Source of the DNA: Ectopseudomonas khazarica
GTDB taxonomy: Bacteria > Pseudomonadota > Gammaproteobacteria > Pseudomonadales > Pseudomonadaceae
Direction of reading: 5' to 3'
DNA: 64,000 nucleotides
Assembly (NCBI RefSeq): GCF_004521985.1
Contig: NZ_SBHZ01000002.1
Span: forward strand, 248,001-312,000
Below, in pieces: positions 21,576 to 31,111 of this stretch (within the stretch, counting starts at the first letter, position 1; every line of letters begins with the position of its first letter). The notes below the pieces were generated by a model. The model did not search any database, was not told the DNA's origin, and was given only the letters and a program-made list of their open reading frames with translations. The position numbers and the translations under genes are program-made.

Positions 21576-22751
21576 TCAGTTGAACAGGCCGAAGAAGAAC
21601 AGGCGGATGCTGTCCCACAGGCGACCGAACAGGCCAGCCTCCTCGACCGATTGCAGAGCCACCAGATCGGCGCTGTGCACGACCTCGTCACCCAGCTTGA
21701 CCTCCACCTTGCCGATCACGTCACCCTGCTGGATCGGGGCGATCAGCTGCGGGTTGAGGGTCATGCTGGCTTGCAGTTTCTCCAGCTGGCCCTTGGGCAT
21801 GGTCAGCGCCAGGTCCTGGGCAAGACCGGCCTTGACCTGGCTGGCCTGGCCTTTCCAGACGGTGGCCTGGGCCAACTCGGCGCCCTTCTGGTAGAAGGTG
21901 CGGCTCTCGAAGAAGCGGAAACCATAGGTCAGCAGCTTCTGGGTTTCGGCGGCACGCGCCTGCTCGCTGGTGGTGCCGAACACGGAGGTGATCATGCGCG
22001 CACCGTCACGCACGGCGGAGGACACCAGGCAGTAGCCGGCCTCGTTGGTGTGGCCGGTCTTCAGGCCGTCGACGGTCTTGTCGCGCCACAGCAGCAGGTT
22101 GCGGTTGGGCTGCTTGATGTTGTTCCAGAGGAATTCCTTCTGCGAGTAGATCGCATAATGGTCAGCGTCCTCGTTGATGATCGCGCGGGCCAGGATCGCC
22201 ATGTCGTGGGCACTGGAGTAGTGCTGCGGGTCCGGCAAGCCGGTGGCGTTCATGAAGTGGCTGTTCTTCATGCCGAGGCGCTCGGCGGTGGCGTTCATCA
22301 TGTCGGCGAAGGCATCTTCGCTGCCGGCGATGTACTCGGCCAGGGCGATGCTGGCGTCGTTGCCGGACTGGATGATGATGCCGTGCAGCAGGTCGTCGAC
22401 ACTGGCCTGGCTGTTGACCGGCAGGAACATGGTCGAACCGCCCGAACCGGCACCACCGGTACGCCAGGCGTGTTCGCTGATGGTGACCATGTCCTTCTCG
22501 CCGATCTTGCCGTTGCGAATTTCCAGGGTGGCGATGTAGGCGGTCATCAGTTTGGTCAGGCTGGCGGGCGGCAGGCGCTGGTCACCGTTCTCGCCCACCA
22601 GTACCTGGCCGGTGGCGGCATCCATCAGCACATAGGCGCTGGCCGCCAGTTGCGGCGGTGCAGGTACGACCTGCGGGCTGGCCCAGACCAGTGGCGAAAC
22701 CAACAGGGTCATGAGGAGAAAGGCACGTTGCGCGAAGCTGGTGATGTTCAT
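21576..22751 (-). CDS. dacA: D-alanyl-D-alanine carboxypeptidase (PBP5 family)
   Basis: 391 residues. A signal peptide ends near WASP. The penicillin-binding motifs are intact: S64-x-x-K67 (SLTK), S129-G-N131 and K231-T-G. A C-terminal beta domain leads to a terminal amphipathic membrane anchor (LFGRLWDSIRLFFFGLF). It trims the terminal D-Ala from peptidoglycan pentapeptides on the periplasmic face of the inner membrane. In P. aeruginosa the gene at this place is called dacC. It follows rlpA after a 165-bp gap with a possible terminator. Confidence 0.96.
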   Translation of the reverse strand: MNITSFAQRAFLLMTLLVSPLVWASPQVVPAPPQLAASAYVLMDAATGQVLVGENGDQRLPPASLTKLMTAYIATLEIRNGKIGEKDMVTISEHAWRTGGAGSGGSTMFLPVNSQASVDDLLHGIIIQSGNDASIALAEYIAGSEDAFADMMNATAERLGMKNSHFMNATGLPDPQHYSSAHDMAILARAIINEDADHYAIYSQKEFLWNNIKQPNRNLLLWRDKTVDGLKTGHTNEAGYCLVSSAVRDGARMITSVFGTTSEQARAAETQKLLTYGFRFFESRTFYQKGAELAQATVWKGQASQVKAGLAQDLALTMPKGQLEKLQASMTLNPQLIAPIQQGDVIGKVEVKLGDEVVHSADLVALQSVEEAGLFGRLWDSIRLFFFGLFN

Positions 22752-22787
22752 CCGTCTCTCGAAAATCGTTGCGTGGATTGTGAAACA

Positions 22788-22801
22788 GCCCCCGAAGGGG
22801 C
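22788..22801 (-). terminator. possible terminator between rlpA and dacA
   Basis: GCCCC-TTCG-GGGGC on the minus strand forms a 5-bp stem with a stable UUCG loop, followed by TGTTT. It lies in the 165-bp gap after rlpA and before dacA. The stem is short, so the call is tentative. Confidence 0.4.
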
Positions 22802-22916
22802 CTTTCCCCGGCCGCCAATCATGACAGCACGTGGGTTAGTCCGGCCAATGCCGGTTTAGTGCCCCTGGGCCCGGAAAGAATTGCGCTTGCGCCTGCCGTG
22901 GCCCTGCGGGGTCGAA

Positions 22917-23927
22917 TCAGTCGCCGCGTACCAGCGTCGGTTGGCCGAGGTTGGCGACCCGGACGCTGCTCTGCAGCTGCTCAGCCTCGCCCTGGTTGCT
23001 GATCGGCCCCAGGCGAACCCGGTGCAGAATCTGCTGGTCGCGCACCACTGAGCTGATGAACACCGGCACACTGGTGGTCTGGCTCAGCTTGTCCTTGAGC
23101 AGCTCCGCAGCGTCCGGATTGGCGAAGGCTCCAACCTGGAGATACAGGCCAGAGGCTCCGAGTGAATCGTTTTTTTTTGCGTCGATCTGCACAGGCACCA
23201 CGGCCGCTGCGTGCTGCGCAGGAGGCGGTGCGTACTGTTCGACGACCGGAGCGGGCTTGGCCAGCGCTGGCGCGACGGCGGCCTTGGCCGGCTGGTTGTT
23301 GGCCAGCACCATCGGCACCGGACGGCCCTGCTGCGCCCACCACTCGTGCGGGTCGATCCCCTCGACCTTGACCCGCGCGGTGCCTTTCTCGGCATAACCG
23401 AGCTTCTTCGCCGCGGCAAAGGACAGGTCGATGATGCGGTCGGAGTAGAACGGTCCACGGTCGTTGACCCGCAGGATCACGCTCTTGCCATTCTCCAGGT
23501 TGGTGACGCGCACGTAGCTCGGCAGCGGCAGGGTCTTGTGCGCGGCGGTCATGCCGTACAGGTCGTAGGTCTCGCCGTTGGCGGTGGCCTGCCCATGGAA
23601 CTTGGTGCCGTACCAGGATGCCGGACCGACGGCCTGGTAGCGGCGCGCGTCCTGGATCGGGTAGTACTGCTTGCCGAACACCGTATAGGGCGCCGCCTTG
23701 ACCGGGCCGTAGTGCGGCATGGGGATCGCATCGGGAATACGCGAGACGTCGACGTCCCACCAGGGCGCGCCGTCCTTGTGCGGACGGTTGAAGTCGTCCG
23801 GCCCGGACAGGCCGGCCGATTGCCCCGGCGCGGTGCCTGGCTGCGGCGCTCGATTGGAAGAACAGCTGGCCAACAACAGGGCTGCGCTCATGCACGCAGC
23901 CAGTGGCAGCAGTTTGGACAGATTCAT
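22917..23927 (-). CDS. rlpA: Septal-ring lytic transglycosylase RlpA
   Basis: 336-residue outer-membrane lipoprotein (lipobox LLLASC, Cys22). A double-psi beta-barrel domain (about residues 95-190: GPASWYGTKFHGQATANGE and LRVNDRGPFYSDR) cleaves denuded glycans. A C-terminal SPOR domain (about 255-335) targets it to the septum. In P. aeruginosa RlpA is needed for daughter-cell separation in low salt. The linker contains a run of nine A on the coding strand (23170-23178), a possible slippage site between the two domains. Its start overlaps the mltB stop (TGATG). Confidence 0.95.
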   Translation of the reverse strand: MNLSKLLPLAACMSAALLLASCSSNRAPQPGTAPGQSAGLSGPDDFNRPHKDGAPWWDVDVSRIPDAIPMPHYGPVKAAPYTVFGKQYYPIQDARRYQAVGPASWYGTKFHGQATANGETYDLYGMTAAHKTLPLPSYVRVTNLENGKSVILRVNDRGPFYSDRIIDLSFAAAKKLGYAEKGTARVKVEGIDPHEWWAQQGRPVPMVLANNQPAKAAVAPALAKPAPVVEQYAPPPAQHAAAVVPVQIDAKKNDSLGASGLYLQVGAFANPDAAELLKDKLSQTTSVPVFISSVVRDQQILHRVRLGPISNQGEAEQLQSSVRVANLGQPTLVRGD

Positions 23928-24934
23928 CAGTTACCCCGCGCTTCGACCAGCAACTCGGCCAGTTGGTTGACCGCCATGGCGTACATCACGCTGCGATTGT
24001 AGCGGGTGATGGTGTAGAAGTTGGGTAAACCGAACCAGTATTCGTCGCCTGCGGCGCCTTCCAGACGAAATGCGGTGACCGGTACGTCCTCGGCAAGCGC
24101 GTCCTGGCTGGTCCAGCCCAGCTCGCGCAGCTCGGCGACGTTCTTCACCGGATCGAGCCCCTGGGTCATGCCCTCCTCGACGCGCTCACCCGAGACTTCG
24201 ACGCGGCTGGCCACCTGGCCACCGGCCTGCCAGCCATGGCGCTTGAAGTAGCTGGCAACGCTGCCGATGGCATCGGTCGGATTGCTCCAGATGTTGATAT
24301 GGCCGTCGCCATCGAAATCCACCGCGTAGGCGCGGAAGCTGCTCGGCATGAACTGCGGCAGGCCCATCGCGCCGGCATAGGAACCTTTCAGCGAGATCGG
24401 ATCGACCTGCTCCTCACGGGTCAGCATGAGGAACTCGCGCAGCTCCTTGCGGAAGAACGGTGCACGCGGCGGGTAATCGAAGGCCAGGGTCGACAGCGCG
24501 TCCATCACCCGCCAGTTGCCGGTGTTGCCGCCATAGAAGGTTTCCACGCCGATGATGGCGACGATGAACTGCGCCGGCACCCCGTACTCGGCCTCGGCTT
24601 TCTCCAGCGCGGCCTGGTTCTGCTTCCAGAAGGCCACGCCCTGGGCGATGCGCTTGTCGGTGATGAAGATCGGCCGGTATTCCTTCCACGGCTTGACCTT
24701 CTCGGCGGGCCGCGAGATCGCGTCGAGGATCGCCTGCTTGCGCTCGACCTCGGCGAACAGGCTCACCAGTTGCTCCCCGGCGAAGCCATAATCGCGGGTC
24801 ATTTCCTCGATGAACTCGGCCACCTGGGGCGAGCCGTCGTAATCGGCCGCGAGCACCTGAGACGTCGCGCCGAGCAGACCTACCATACCGGCCCCGATGA
24901 ACGTCCGAGCTGCCCAACTGCGCAGTGAATGCAT
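23927..24934 (-). CDS. mltB: Lytic murein transglycosylase B (MltB/SltB1 family)
   Basis: 335 residues when started at MHSLRSWAART, which gives a signal peptide ending VLAADYDG. There is no lipobox, so it is a soluble periplasmic form like SltB1. The catalytic glutamate is E131 in IIGVETFYGGN, and GSYAGAMGLPQFMPSSFR is the family signature. It lies between rodA and rlpA in the cell-shape cluster and shares overlapping codons with rlpA. It trims glycan strands during wall growth. Confidence 0.95.
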   Translation of the reverse strand: MHSLRSWAARTFIGAGMVGLLGATSQVLAADYDGSPQVAEFIEEMTRDYGFAGEQLVSLFAEVERKQAILDAISRPAEKVKPWKEYRPIFITDKRIAQGVAFWKQNQAALEKAEAEYGVPAQFIVAIIGVETFYGGNTGNWRVMDALSTLAFDYPPRAPFFRKELREFLMLTREEQVDPISLKGSYAGAMGLPQFMPSSFRAYAVDFDGDGHINIWSNPTDAIGSVASYFKRHGWQAGGQVASRVEVSGERVEEGMTQGLDPVKNVAELRELGWTSQDALAEDVPVTAFRLEGAAGDEYWFGLPNFYTITRYNRSVMYAMAVNQLAELLVEARGN

Positions 24935-24951
24935 TGAATCCAAACTCCCAA

Positions 24952-26097
24952 TCAAACCTGAGCGATCCACTTTCGATGCGTGTGAATCGCCATCAATATC
25001 CCGAAGCCTGACAACAAGGTGACCAGATGGGTTCCGCCGTAGCTAATGAAGGGCAGCGGCACCCCAACCACCGGCAGCAAGCCACTGACCATGCCGATGT
25101 TGACGAATACGTAGACGAAGAAGGTCATGGTCAGCGCCCCCGCCAGCAGCTTGCCGAACAGCGTCTGCGCCTGGGCGGTGATCACCAGGCCGCGCGCGAG
25201 CAGCAGCAGATACAACAGCAGCAGGATGCAGACGCCCACCAGACCGAACTCTTCGGCAAGCACGGCAATGATAAAGTCCGTGTGACTTTCCGGCAAAAAA
25301 TCCAGGTGCGACTGGGTGCCCAGCAACCAGCCCTTGCCCAGCACGCCACCGGAACCGATGGCGGCCTTGGACTGGATGATGTTCCAGCCCGAGCCCAGCG
25401 GGTCGCTCTCCGGATTGAGGAAGGTCAGCACGCGGCGCTTCTGGTAGTCGTGCATGACGAAGAACCACATGCCTACCGCGATCGGCACCACCGCTGCTGC
25501 CGCGCCGATGATCCAGCGCCATTGCAGACCGGCCATGAACACCACGAAGGCACCCGAGGCCAGGATCAGCAGCGAGGTGCCGAGGTCGGGCTGCTTGGCG
25601 ATCAGAACCACCGGCACGCCGATCATCGCCAGGCTGACGAGCAGATGCTTGAAGCGCGGCGGCAGGTTGTGACGCGCCAGGTACCAGGCGATGGTCATCG
25701 GCATGATGATCTTCATCAGCTCCGACGGCTGGAAGCGAATCACCCCGGGGATGTTGATCCAGCGCGTGGCCCCCATCGCGGTATGCCCCATCAGTTCCAC
25801 CACCAGCAGCAGGCCGACGCCCACCACGTAGGCCAGCGGTACCCAGCGCGCCATGAAGCGCGGGTCGAACTGGGCGATGACCACCACGGCGAGCATGCCG
25901 ATGCCGAACGAGGACGCCTGCTTGATCAGCAGGTCGATGTTCTTGCCGCTGGCCGAATAGAGGATGAACAGGCTGCCGGTACCGAGGATCAGCAGCAACA
26001 GCAACAGCCAGCCATCGATATGCAGGCGCTGCAGCAAGCTGGCGCGGCGGCGCAGCACGTCCTCGTCGGAAAGCGTACGGTCGAAGTTACCGATCAT
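24952..26097 (-). CDS. rodA: Peptidoglycan glycosyltransferase RodA (MrdB)
   Basis: 381-residue SEDS-family membrane enzyme with about ten transmembrane helices. It polymerises lipid II in the elongasome together with PBP2. Typical segments are GATRWINIPGVIRFQPSELMK, AKQPDLGTSLLI, and the C-terminal PLPFISYGGTHLVTLLSGFGI. Start MIGNFDRTLSDED lies 11 bases inside the end of mrdA, so PBP2 and RodA are translated together. Confidence 0.97.
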   Translation of the reverse strand: MIGNFDRTLSDEDVLRRRASLLQRLHIDGWLLLLLLILGTGSLFILYSASGKNIDLLIKQASSFGIGMLAVVVIAQFDPRFMARWVPLAYVVGVGLLLVVELMGHTAMGATRWINIPGVIRFQPSELMKIIMPMTIAWYLARHNLPPRFKHLLVSLAMIGVPVVLIAKQPDLGTSLLILASGAFVVFMAGLQWRWIIGAAAAVVPIAVGMWFFVMHDYQKRRVLTFLNPESDPLGSGWNIIQSKAAIGSGGVLGKGWLLGTQSHLDFLPESHTDFIIAVLAEEFGLVGVCILLLLYLLLLARGLVITAQAQTLFGKLLAGALTMTFFVYVFVNIGMVSGLLPVVGVPLPFISYGGTHLVTLLSGFGILMAIHTHRKWIAQV

Positions 26098-27988
26098 CGT
26101 TGACTGTGACCTCAGCACTCTGCGGCGATGCGAATTCGGCCTTGAGCTGGCCGGTCTGCGGGTCCAGCAACCAGGCATCCATGACCTGCTTGAGCACGGG
26201 GGCGGCCACACCGGAACCCGACTCACCGTTCTCCACCATCACCGCGACGGCGATCTGCGGGTTCTCCACCGGCGCGAAGCCGATGAACAGGGCGTGGTCG
26301 CGATGGCGCTCCTGAATCTTGTTGCGGTCGTAGCGCTCGCCCTGCTTGATCGCCACCACCTGCGCCGTACCGCTCTTGCCGGCGATGCGGTAGACGGCAC
26401 TGTCGCCGACCTTGCGCGCGGTCCCCCGGGCGCCGTGCAGCACCTCTTCCATGCCATGAATGCTGTAGTCCCAGAACTTGGGGTCACGCAGCTGGATATC
26501 CGGCATCGGATTGGGGTCCACCGGCTGCCGTCCATCGATGCTCTTGGCCAGGTGCGGGCGAATCCACTTGCCACGCGTGGCCATCAGCGTGGTGGCCTGG
26601 GCCAGCTGCAGCGGCGTGGTCTGCATGTAGCCCTGGCCGATGCCTAGGATCAGCGTCTCGCCGGGATACCAGGGCTGGCGGAAGCGCGCACGCTTCCAGT
26701 CGCGCGACGGCATCAGGCCAGCGGTTTCCTCGAACATGTCCAGCGCCACACGCTGACCGATACCGAAGCGGCTCATGTAGTCATGCAGACGGTCGATGCC
26801 CATCTTGTGCGCCAGGTCGTAGAAGTAGGTGTCGTTGGAGCGGGCGATGGCCAGGTTGAGATCGATCCAGCCGTCGCCATTGCGGTTCCAGTTGCGGTAC
26901 TTGTGGCTGTTGTTGGGCAACTGGTAGAAGCCCGGGTCGAACACCCGCGTGGTCGGCGTGATCACGCCGGCATCCAGCCCCGACACCGCGACCATCGGCT
27001 TGATGGTCGAGCCCGGCGGATAGAGGCCGCGCAACACCCGGTTGTACAGCGGCTGGTCGATGGAGTCACGCAACTCGCCGTAGGCCTTGAAGCTGATCCC
27101 GGTGACGAAGGGGTTGGGGTCGAAGCTCGGCTGGCTGACCATCGCCAGGACCTCGCCGGTCTTCGGCTGGATCGCGACCACCGCCCCGCGACGCCCGCCG
27201 AGGGCATTCTCGGCAGCTTCCTGCAGGCGCGAGTCGAGGCTCAGGACGATGTCCTTGCCCGGCTTCGGGTCGATACGGTTGAGCACCCGCAGCACGCGGC
27301 CACGGGCATTGGTCTCGACCTCTTCGTAGCCGACCTCGCCGTGCAGCTCCTCTTCGTAGAAGCGCTCGATACCGGTCTTGCCGATATGGTGGGTACCGGC
27401 ATATTCGGTCGGGTCCAGGCGCTTGAGTTCCTGCTCGTTGATCCGCCCCACGTACCCCACCGAGTGGGCGAAGTGCTCCTGCAGGGGGTAGTGGCGCACC
27501 AGCTGCGCGGCGACCTCGACCCCGGGCAGGCGGAACTGGTTGACCGCCACGCGCGCGATCTGCTCCTCGCTCAGCTCGAACAGGATCGGCACCGGCTCGA
27601 ACGGCCGCCGCCCCTGGCGCACACGACGCTCGAACAGCGCGCGGTCCTCGTCGCTCAGTTCGAGCACCTCGACCACCGTATCCAGCACCTGCAGCCAGTC
27701 GCCAGCACGCTCGCGGGTCACCGTCAGGCTGAAGCTGGGCCGGTTGTCGGCGATGATCACGCCGTTGCGGTCATAGATCAGGCCACGGGTCGGCGGAATG
27801 GGCTGAACGTGGATGCGGTTGTTTTCCGCCAGGGTGCTGTGATGCTCGTACTGCACGACCTGCAGGTAGTACATGCGCACGACCAGCACGCAGGTCAGGA
27901 GGATGATGACCGCACCACCGACGAGCACGCGGCGCTTGACCAGGCGAGCGTCCTTTTCGTGATCCTTGAGGCGAATCGGCTGCGGCAT
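26087..27988 (-). CDS. mrdA: Penicillin-binding protein 2 (peptidoglycan transpeptidase)
   Basis: 633-residue inner-membrane transpeptidase that cross-links new wall during cell elongation. One transmembrane anchor (about residues 20-40) is followed by the dimerisation/pedestal domain. Active-site motifs are S327-x-x-K (PPGSTIKPM), SNDTYF and KSGTAQV. It is called pbpA in P. aeruginosa. It lies 14 bases after rlmH and overlaps rodA by 11 bases, giving the unit rsfS-rlmH-mrdA-rodA-mltB-rlpA. Confidence 0.97.
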   Translation of the reverse strand: MPQPIRLKDHEKDARLVKRRVLVGGAVIILLTCVLVVRMYYLQVVQYEHHSTLAENNRIHVQPIPPTRGLIYDRNGVIIADNRPSFSLTVTRERAGDWLQVLDTVVEVLELSDEDRALFERRVRQGRRPFEPVPILFELSEEQIARVAVNQFRLPGVEVAAQLVRHYPLQEHFAHSVGYVGRINEQELKRLDPTEYAGTHHIGKTGIERFYEEELHGEVGYEEVETNARGRVLRVLNRIDPKPGKDIVLSLDSRLQEAAENALGGRRGAVVAIQPKTGEVLAMVSQPSFDPNPFVTGISFKAYGELRDSIDQPLYNRVLRGLYPPGSTIKPMVAVSGLDAGVITPTTRVFDPGFYQLPNNSHKYRNWNRNGDGWIDLNLAIARSNDTYFYDLAHKMGIDRLHDYMSRFGIGQRVALDMFEETAGLMPSRDWKRARFRQPWYPGETLILGIGQGYMQTTPLQLAQATTLMATRGKWIRPHLAKSIDGRQPVDPNPMPDIQLRDPKFWDYSIHGMEEVLHGARGTARKVGDSAVYRIAGKSGTAQVVAIKQGERYDRNKIQERHRDHALFIGFAPVENPQIAVAVMVENGESGSGVAAPVLKQVMDAWLLDPQTGQLKAEFASPQSAEVTVNDDR

Positions 27989-28001
27989 CGGTTACGGCTG
28001 A

Positions 28002-28469
28002 CTATTTGTGGTAGGGGTGGCCGGACAGCACGGTCCAGGCCCGATAGATCTGCTCGCCGAGCAGGATACGCACCAGCGGATGCGGCAGGGTCAACGGCGA
28101 CAGCGACCAGCGCTGCTCGCTGCGCGCGCAGACCTCGGGGGCGAGGCCCTCGGGGCCACCGACCATGAGGTTGACGTTGCGCGCATCGAGGCGCCAGCGA
28201 TCCAGCTCCGCCGCCAGCTGTTCGGTGCTCCACGGCTTGCCATGGACCTCGAGCGTGACGATACGTTCGCCGGGCTGCACCTTGCTCAGCATGGCCTCGC
28301 CCTCCTGACGGATCAGGCGGGCGACATCGGCGTTCTTGCCACGGGTGTTGAGCGGAATCTCCACCAGCTCCAGCGGCAATTCGGCCGGCAGGCGCTTGAC
28401 GTATTCCTGCCAGCCCTCCTCGACCCAGCGCGGCATGCGCGAACCGACGGCGATCAGCTTGATCCGCAT
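28002..28469 (-). CDS. rlmH: 23S rRNA (pseudouridine-1915-N3)-methyltransferase RlmH
   Basis: 155-residue SPOUT methyltransferase that modifies pseudouridine 1915 in helix 69 of 23S rRNA. Conserved parts include the N-terminal [30 protein letters not shown] (SAM-binding knot) and the C-terminal [27 protein letters not shown]. Its start overlaps the rsfS stop by one base (TAATG). Confidence 0.97.
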   Translation of the reverse strand: MRIKLIAVGSRMPRWVEEGWQEYVKRLPAELPLELVEIPLNTRGKNADVARLIRQEGEAMLSKVQPGERIVTLEVHGKPWSTEQLAAELDRWRLDARNVNLMVGGPEGLAPEVCARSEQRWSLSPLTLPHPLVRILLGEQIYRAWTVLSGHPYHK

Positions 28470-28837
28470 TACTCGGCGCTATGCTGCGCGCGGCTCTGCT
28501 CGGCACCCTGCCACAGGCGCTCCAGATCGTAGAACTGACGCGCGGTCGGCAGCATGACGTGAACGACGATGTCGCCCAGGTCGAGCAGCGCCCACTCGCC
28601 GCCGTCCAGACCCTCGCTGCCGATCGGGCGCACGCCCTGTTCCTTGACCTTCTCCAGCACGTTCTCCACCAGCGACTTGACCTGACGGCTGGAGCTACCG
28701 CTGGCGATCACCATGAAATCGGTGATGCTGGTCTTTTCCTTGACGTCGATCACGGTGATGTCGGTCGCCTTGATCTCTTCCAGCGCCGCCACGGCGATCT
28801 TGACCAGCTCGTCGCTGGGCATGTTCTGCTTGCTCAT
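28469..28837 (-). CDS. rsfS: Ribosomal silencing factor RsfS
   Basis: 122-residue protein that binds L14 on the 50S subunit and blocks subunit joining in starvation. The core [22 protein letters not shown] and the aromatic/acidic [11 protein letters not shown] at the C-terminus are family signatures. The start [13 protein letters not shown] was chosen over an upstream in-frame ATG that would add 15 poorly conserved residues. It is coupled to rlmH and follows nadD by about 50 bases. Confidence 0.95.
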   Translation of the reverse strand: MSKQNMPSDELVKIAVAALEEIKATDITVIDVKEKTSITDFMVIASGSSSRQVKSLVENVLEKVKEQGVRPIGSEGLDGGEWALLDLGDIVVHVMLPTARQFYDLERLWQGAEQSRAQHSAE

Positions 28838-28888
28838 AAATGACTCGTTTGCCTCGTGTAATGGACGCCTGCGCAGGTGCACGGCGTA

Positions 28889-29548
28889 TCAAGCATGCGG
28901 CGCACGGTACAGATCGTGCGCCTGGATATAGGCCAGTACCGCATCCGGCAAGAGAAAACGCGCGGAACGGCCGGTTGCCAACAAGTGGCGGATCTGCGTG
29001 GCGGAAATCGCCAGCGGAGTCTGCCAGATGAAACTGATTTGCCCGCCTGCGCCCTCCAGGCTCAGCGGGTCGCTGACACTGCGCGCCGCCAGCAGATCGC
29101 GCAGCGCCTCCGGCGCCTCGCTGTCGGCATCGGGGCGCTGCAGCACCAGCAGGTGGCTGTGCAGCAGCAACTCCTCCCAGCGGTGCCAGCTGGGCAGGCT
29201 GCAGAAGGCGTCCCAGCCCAGCAGCAGAAACAGCTGATCGCTCGGCGCCAGCTCGGCCCGTACCGACTCCAGCGTGTCCACCGTGTACGACGGCTTGTCG
29301 CGCTTCAGCTCGCGGTCATCGACCTTGAGCCGCGTCTCGCCGGCCACCGCCAGCTCGACCATGGCCAGGCGCTGCTCCGCCGTCGCCTGTGGCGTATCAC
29401 GATGCGGCGGCCTGGCACTGGGAATCAAGCGCAGCTCGTCCAGCGCCATGAATTCGGCCACTTCCAGCGCCGCACGCAGATGCCCGATGTGCACCGGGTT
29501 GAAGGTACCGCCGAGCAGGCCGATACGTCGGGCGCCGAGTCCGTTCAT
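28889..29548 (-). CDS. nadD: Nicotinate-mononucleotide adenylyltransferase NadD
   Basis: 219-residue nucleotidyltransferase that makes deamido-NAD from NaMN and ATP. The [12 protein letters not shown] motif holds the T/HxGH nucleotide-binding site. [28 protein letters not shown] is the conserved C-terminal ISSTxIR block. It starts exactly where proA ends, as in other pseudomonads. Confidence 0.96.
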   Translation of the reverse strand: MNGLGARRIGLLGGTFNPVHIGHLRAALEVAEFMALDELRLIPSARPPHRDTPQATAEQRLAMVELAVAGETRLKVDDRELKRDKPSYTVDTLESVRAELAPSDQLFLLLGWDAFCSLPSWHRWEELLLHSHLLVLQRPDADSEAPEALRDLLAARSVSDPLSLEGAGGQISFIWQTPLAISATQIRHLLATGRSARFLLPDAVLAYIQAHDLYRAPHA

Positions 29549-30814
29549 TTATGTGCGAATGTGTCCGTCGCCGAAGACCACGTACTTCTCGCTGGTCAGG
29601 CCTTCCAGGCCGACCGGGCCACGGGCGTGCAGCTTGTCGGTGGAGATGCCGATCTCCGCACCGAGGCCGTACTCGAAGCCATCGGCGAAACGCGTGGAGG
29701 CGTTGATCATCACCGAGGCGGAGTCCACCTCGGTGAGGAAGCGCCGCGCATCGCTGAAGTTCTCGGTGATGATCGAGTCGGTGTGCTGCGAGCCATAGTG
29801 ATTGATGTGCTCGATCGCGGCGCCCAGCGAGTCGACGATGCGAATCGCCAGGATCGGCGCGTTGTACTCGGCGAACCAGTCGTCCTCGCTGGCCTCCAGC
29901 ACGTCGCTGCCAAGCAGCGCACGCGTCGCGGCATCGCCACGCAGCTCCACGCCCTTGTCGCGGTAGATGGCGGCCAGCGGCGGCAGCACACGGGCAGCAA
30001 TGCCCTCGTGCACCAGCAGGGTCTCCATGGCGTTGCACGGCGAGTAGCGCTGGGTCTTGGCGTTGTCGCAGACGCGGATGGCCTTGTCGAGATCGGCGGC
30101 GATGTCGACATAGACGTGGCAGACACCGTCCAGGTGCTTGATCACCGGCACCTTGGCGTCGCGGCTGATGCGCTCGATCAGGCCCTTGCCACCACGCGGC
30201 ACGATCACGTCGACGAACGCCGGCATGGTGATCAGCTCACCCACCGCCGCACGGTCAGTGGTCTCCACCACCTGCACGGCTGCCGCCGGCAGCTCGGCCT
30301 CGGCCAGACCCTGCTGGATGCAGCGGGCAATCGCCTGGTTGGAGTGAATCGCCTCGGAGCCGCCGCGCAGGATGGTGGCGTTGCCGGACTTCAGGCACAG
30401 GCTGGCGGCATCGATGGTCACGTTCGGCCGCGATTCGTAGATGATGCCGATCACGCCCAGCGGCACGCGCATCTTGCCCACCTGGATGCCCGACGGCAGG
30501 TAGCGCATACCCTGGATCTCGCCGATCGGGTCCGGCAGCGTGGCGACCTGGCGCAGGCCCTCGATCATGCTGTCGATCACCTTCGGGGTGAGCGCCAGGC
30601 GATCGACCATCGCCGGCTCCAGGCCACTGGCACGGGCGGCGGCCAGGTCCAGTTCGTTGGCGGCGGTCAGTTCGGCGCGAGCGGCGTCGAGGGCATTGGC
30701 GGCAGCCTGCAGCGCGCGATTCTTCTGCGCGGTGCTGGCACGGGCAAGCACCCTGGATGCCTGGCGGGCGGCCTGGCCCAGGCGGGTCATGTAAGCGTGC
30801 ACGGACTCGGTCAT
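29549..30814 (-). CDS. proA: Gamma-glutamyl phosphate reductase ProA
   Basis: 421-residue NADPH-dependent enzyme of proline synthesis that forms glutamate-5-semialdehyde. It belongs to the aldehyde dehydrogenase superfamily: [18 protein letters not shown], the catalytic Cys in [15 protein letters not shown], and a C-terminal [12 protein letters not shown] -10-like TATAAT is present about 36 bases upstream on the minus strand (30855-30850). It is the first gene of the long minus-strand series down to lipB. Confidence 0.97.
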   Translation of the reverse strand: MTESVHAYMTRLGQAARQASRVLARASTAQKNRALQAAANALDAARAELTAANELDLAAARASGLEPAMVDRLALTPKVIDSMIEGLRQVATLPDPIGEIQGMRYLPSGIQVGKMRVPLGVIGIIYESRPNVTIDAASLCLKSGNATILRGGSEAIHSNQAIARCIQQGLAEAELPAAAVQVVETTDRAAVGELITMPAFVDVIVPRGGKGLIERISRDAKVPVIKHLDGVCHVYVDIAADLDKAIRVCDNAKTQRYSPCNAMETLLVHEGIAARVLPPLAAIYRDKGVELRGDAATRALLGSDVLEASEDDWFAEYNAPILAIRIVDSLGAAIEHINHYGSQHTDSIITENFSDARRFLTEVDSASVMINASTRFADGFEYGLGAEIGISTDKLHARGPVGLEGLTSEKYVVFGDGHIRT

Positions 30815-31111
30815 GGCGGCGGAGGTCTGGCAGTTGGAAAAAGGGGCTGATTATAGCGGGCTCGCGAGGCCACGCCCAGCGGCGTCTGGCAAGCGGTAGA
30901 CAGCTCGTCCGCGCAGCCCCGGCGGTAACGCCCGCAAGCGCAGGGCACGGGTGCCGGCGGTGCAACGGTGACACCCGGCAGACGGCGCCGCCCGAAGGTT
31001 GGGTAAACAAATCGCCCCCCGATGTTTACCTTGCAATCGAGGTTTGCCAGCCCAGGCGAGGCGGCGCGAGTGCCGCCCCAGAAGAACAACAAGAGCCACT
31101 GGAGTGCCCCC
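30815..31111. promoter_or_regulatory. divergent promoter region, proA / hydrolase, with a GTAAACA dyad
   Basis: No gene is seen in these 297 bases. TATAAT on the minus strand at 30855-30850 fits a proA promoter. GTAAACA (31003-31009) and TGTTTAC (31023-31029) form a perfect 7-bp inverted repeat with a 13-base spacer, about 83 bases before the hydrolase start at 31112. The spacing fits a dimeric repressor operator, but no regulator can be named. Confidence 0.45.
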
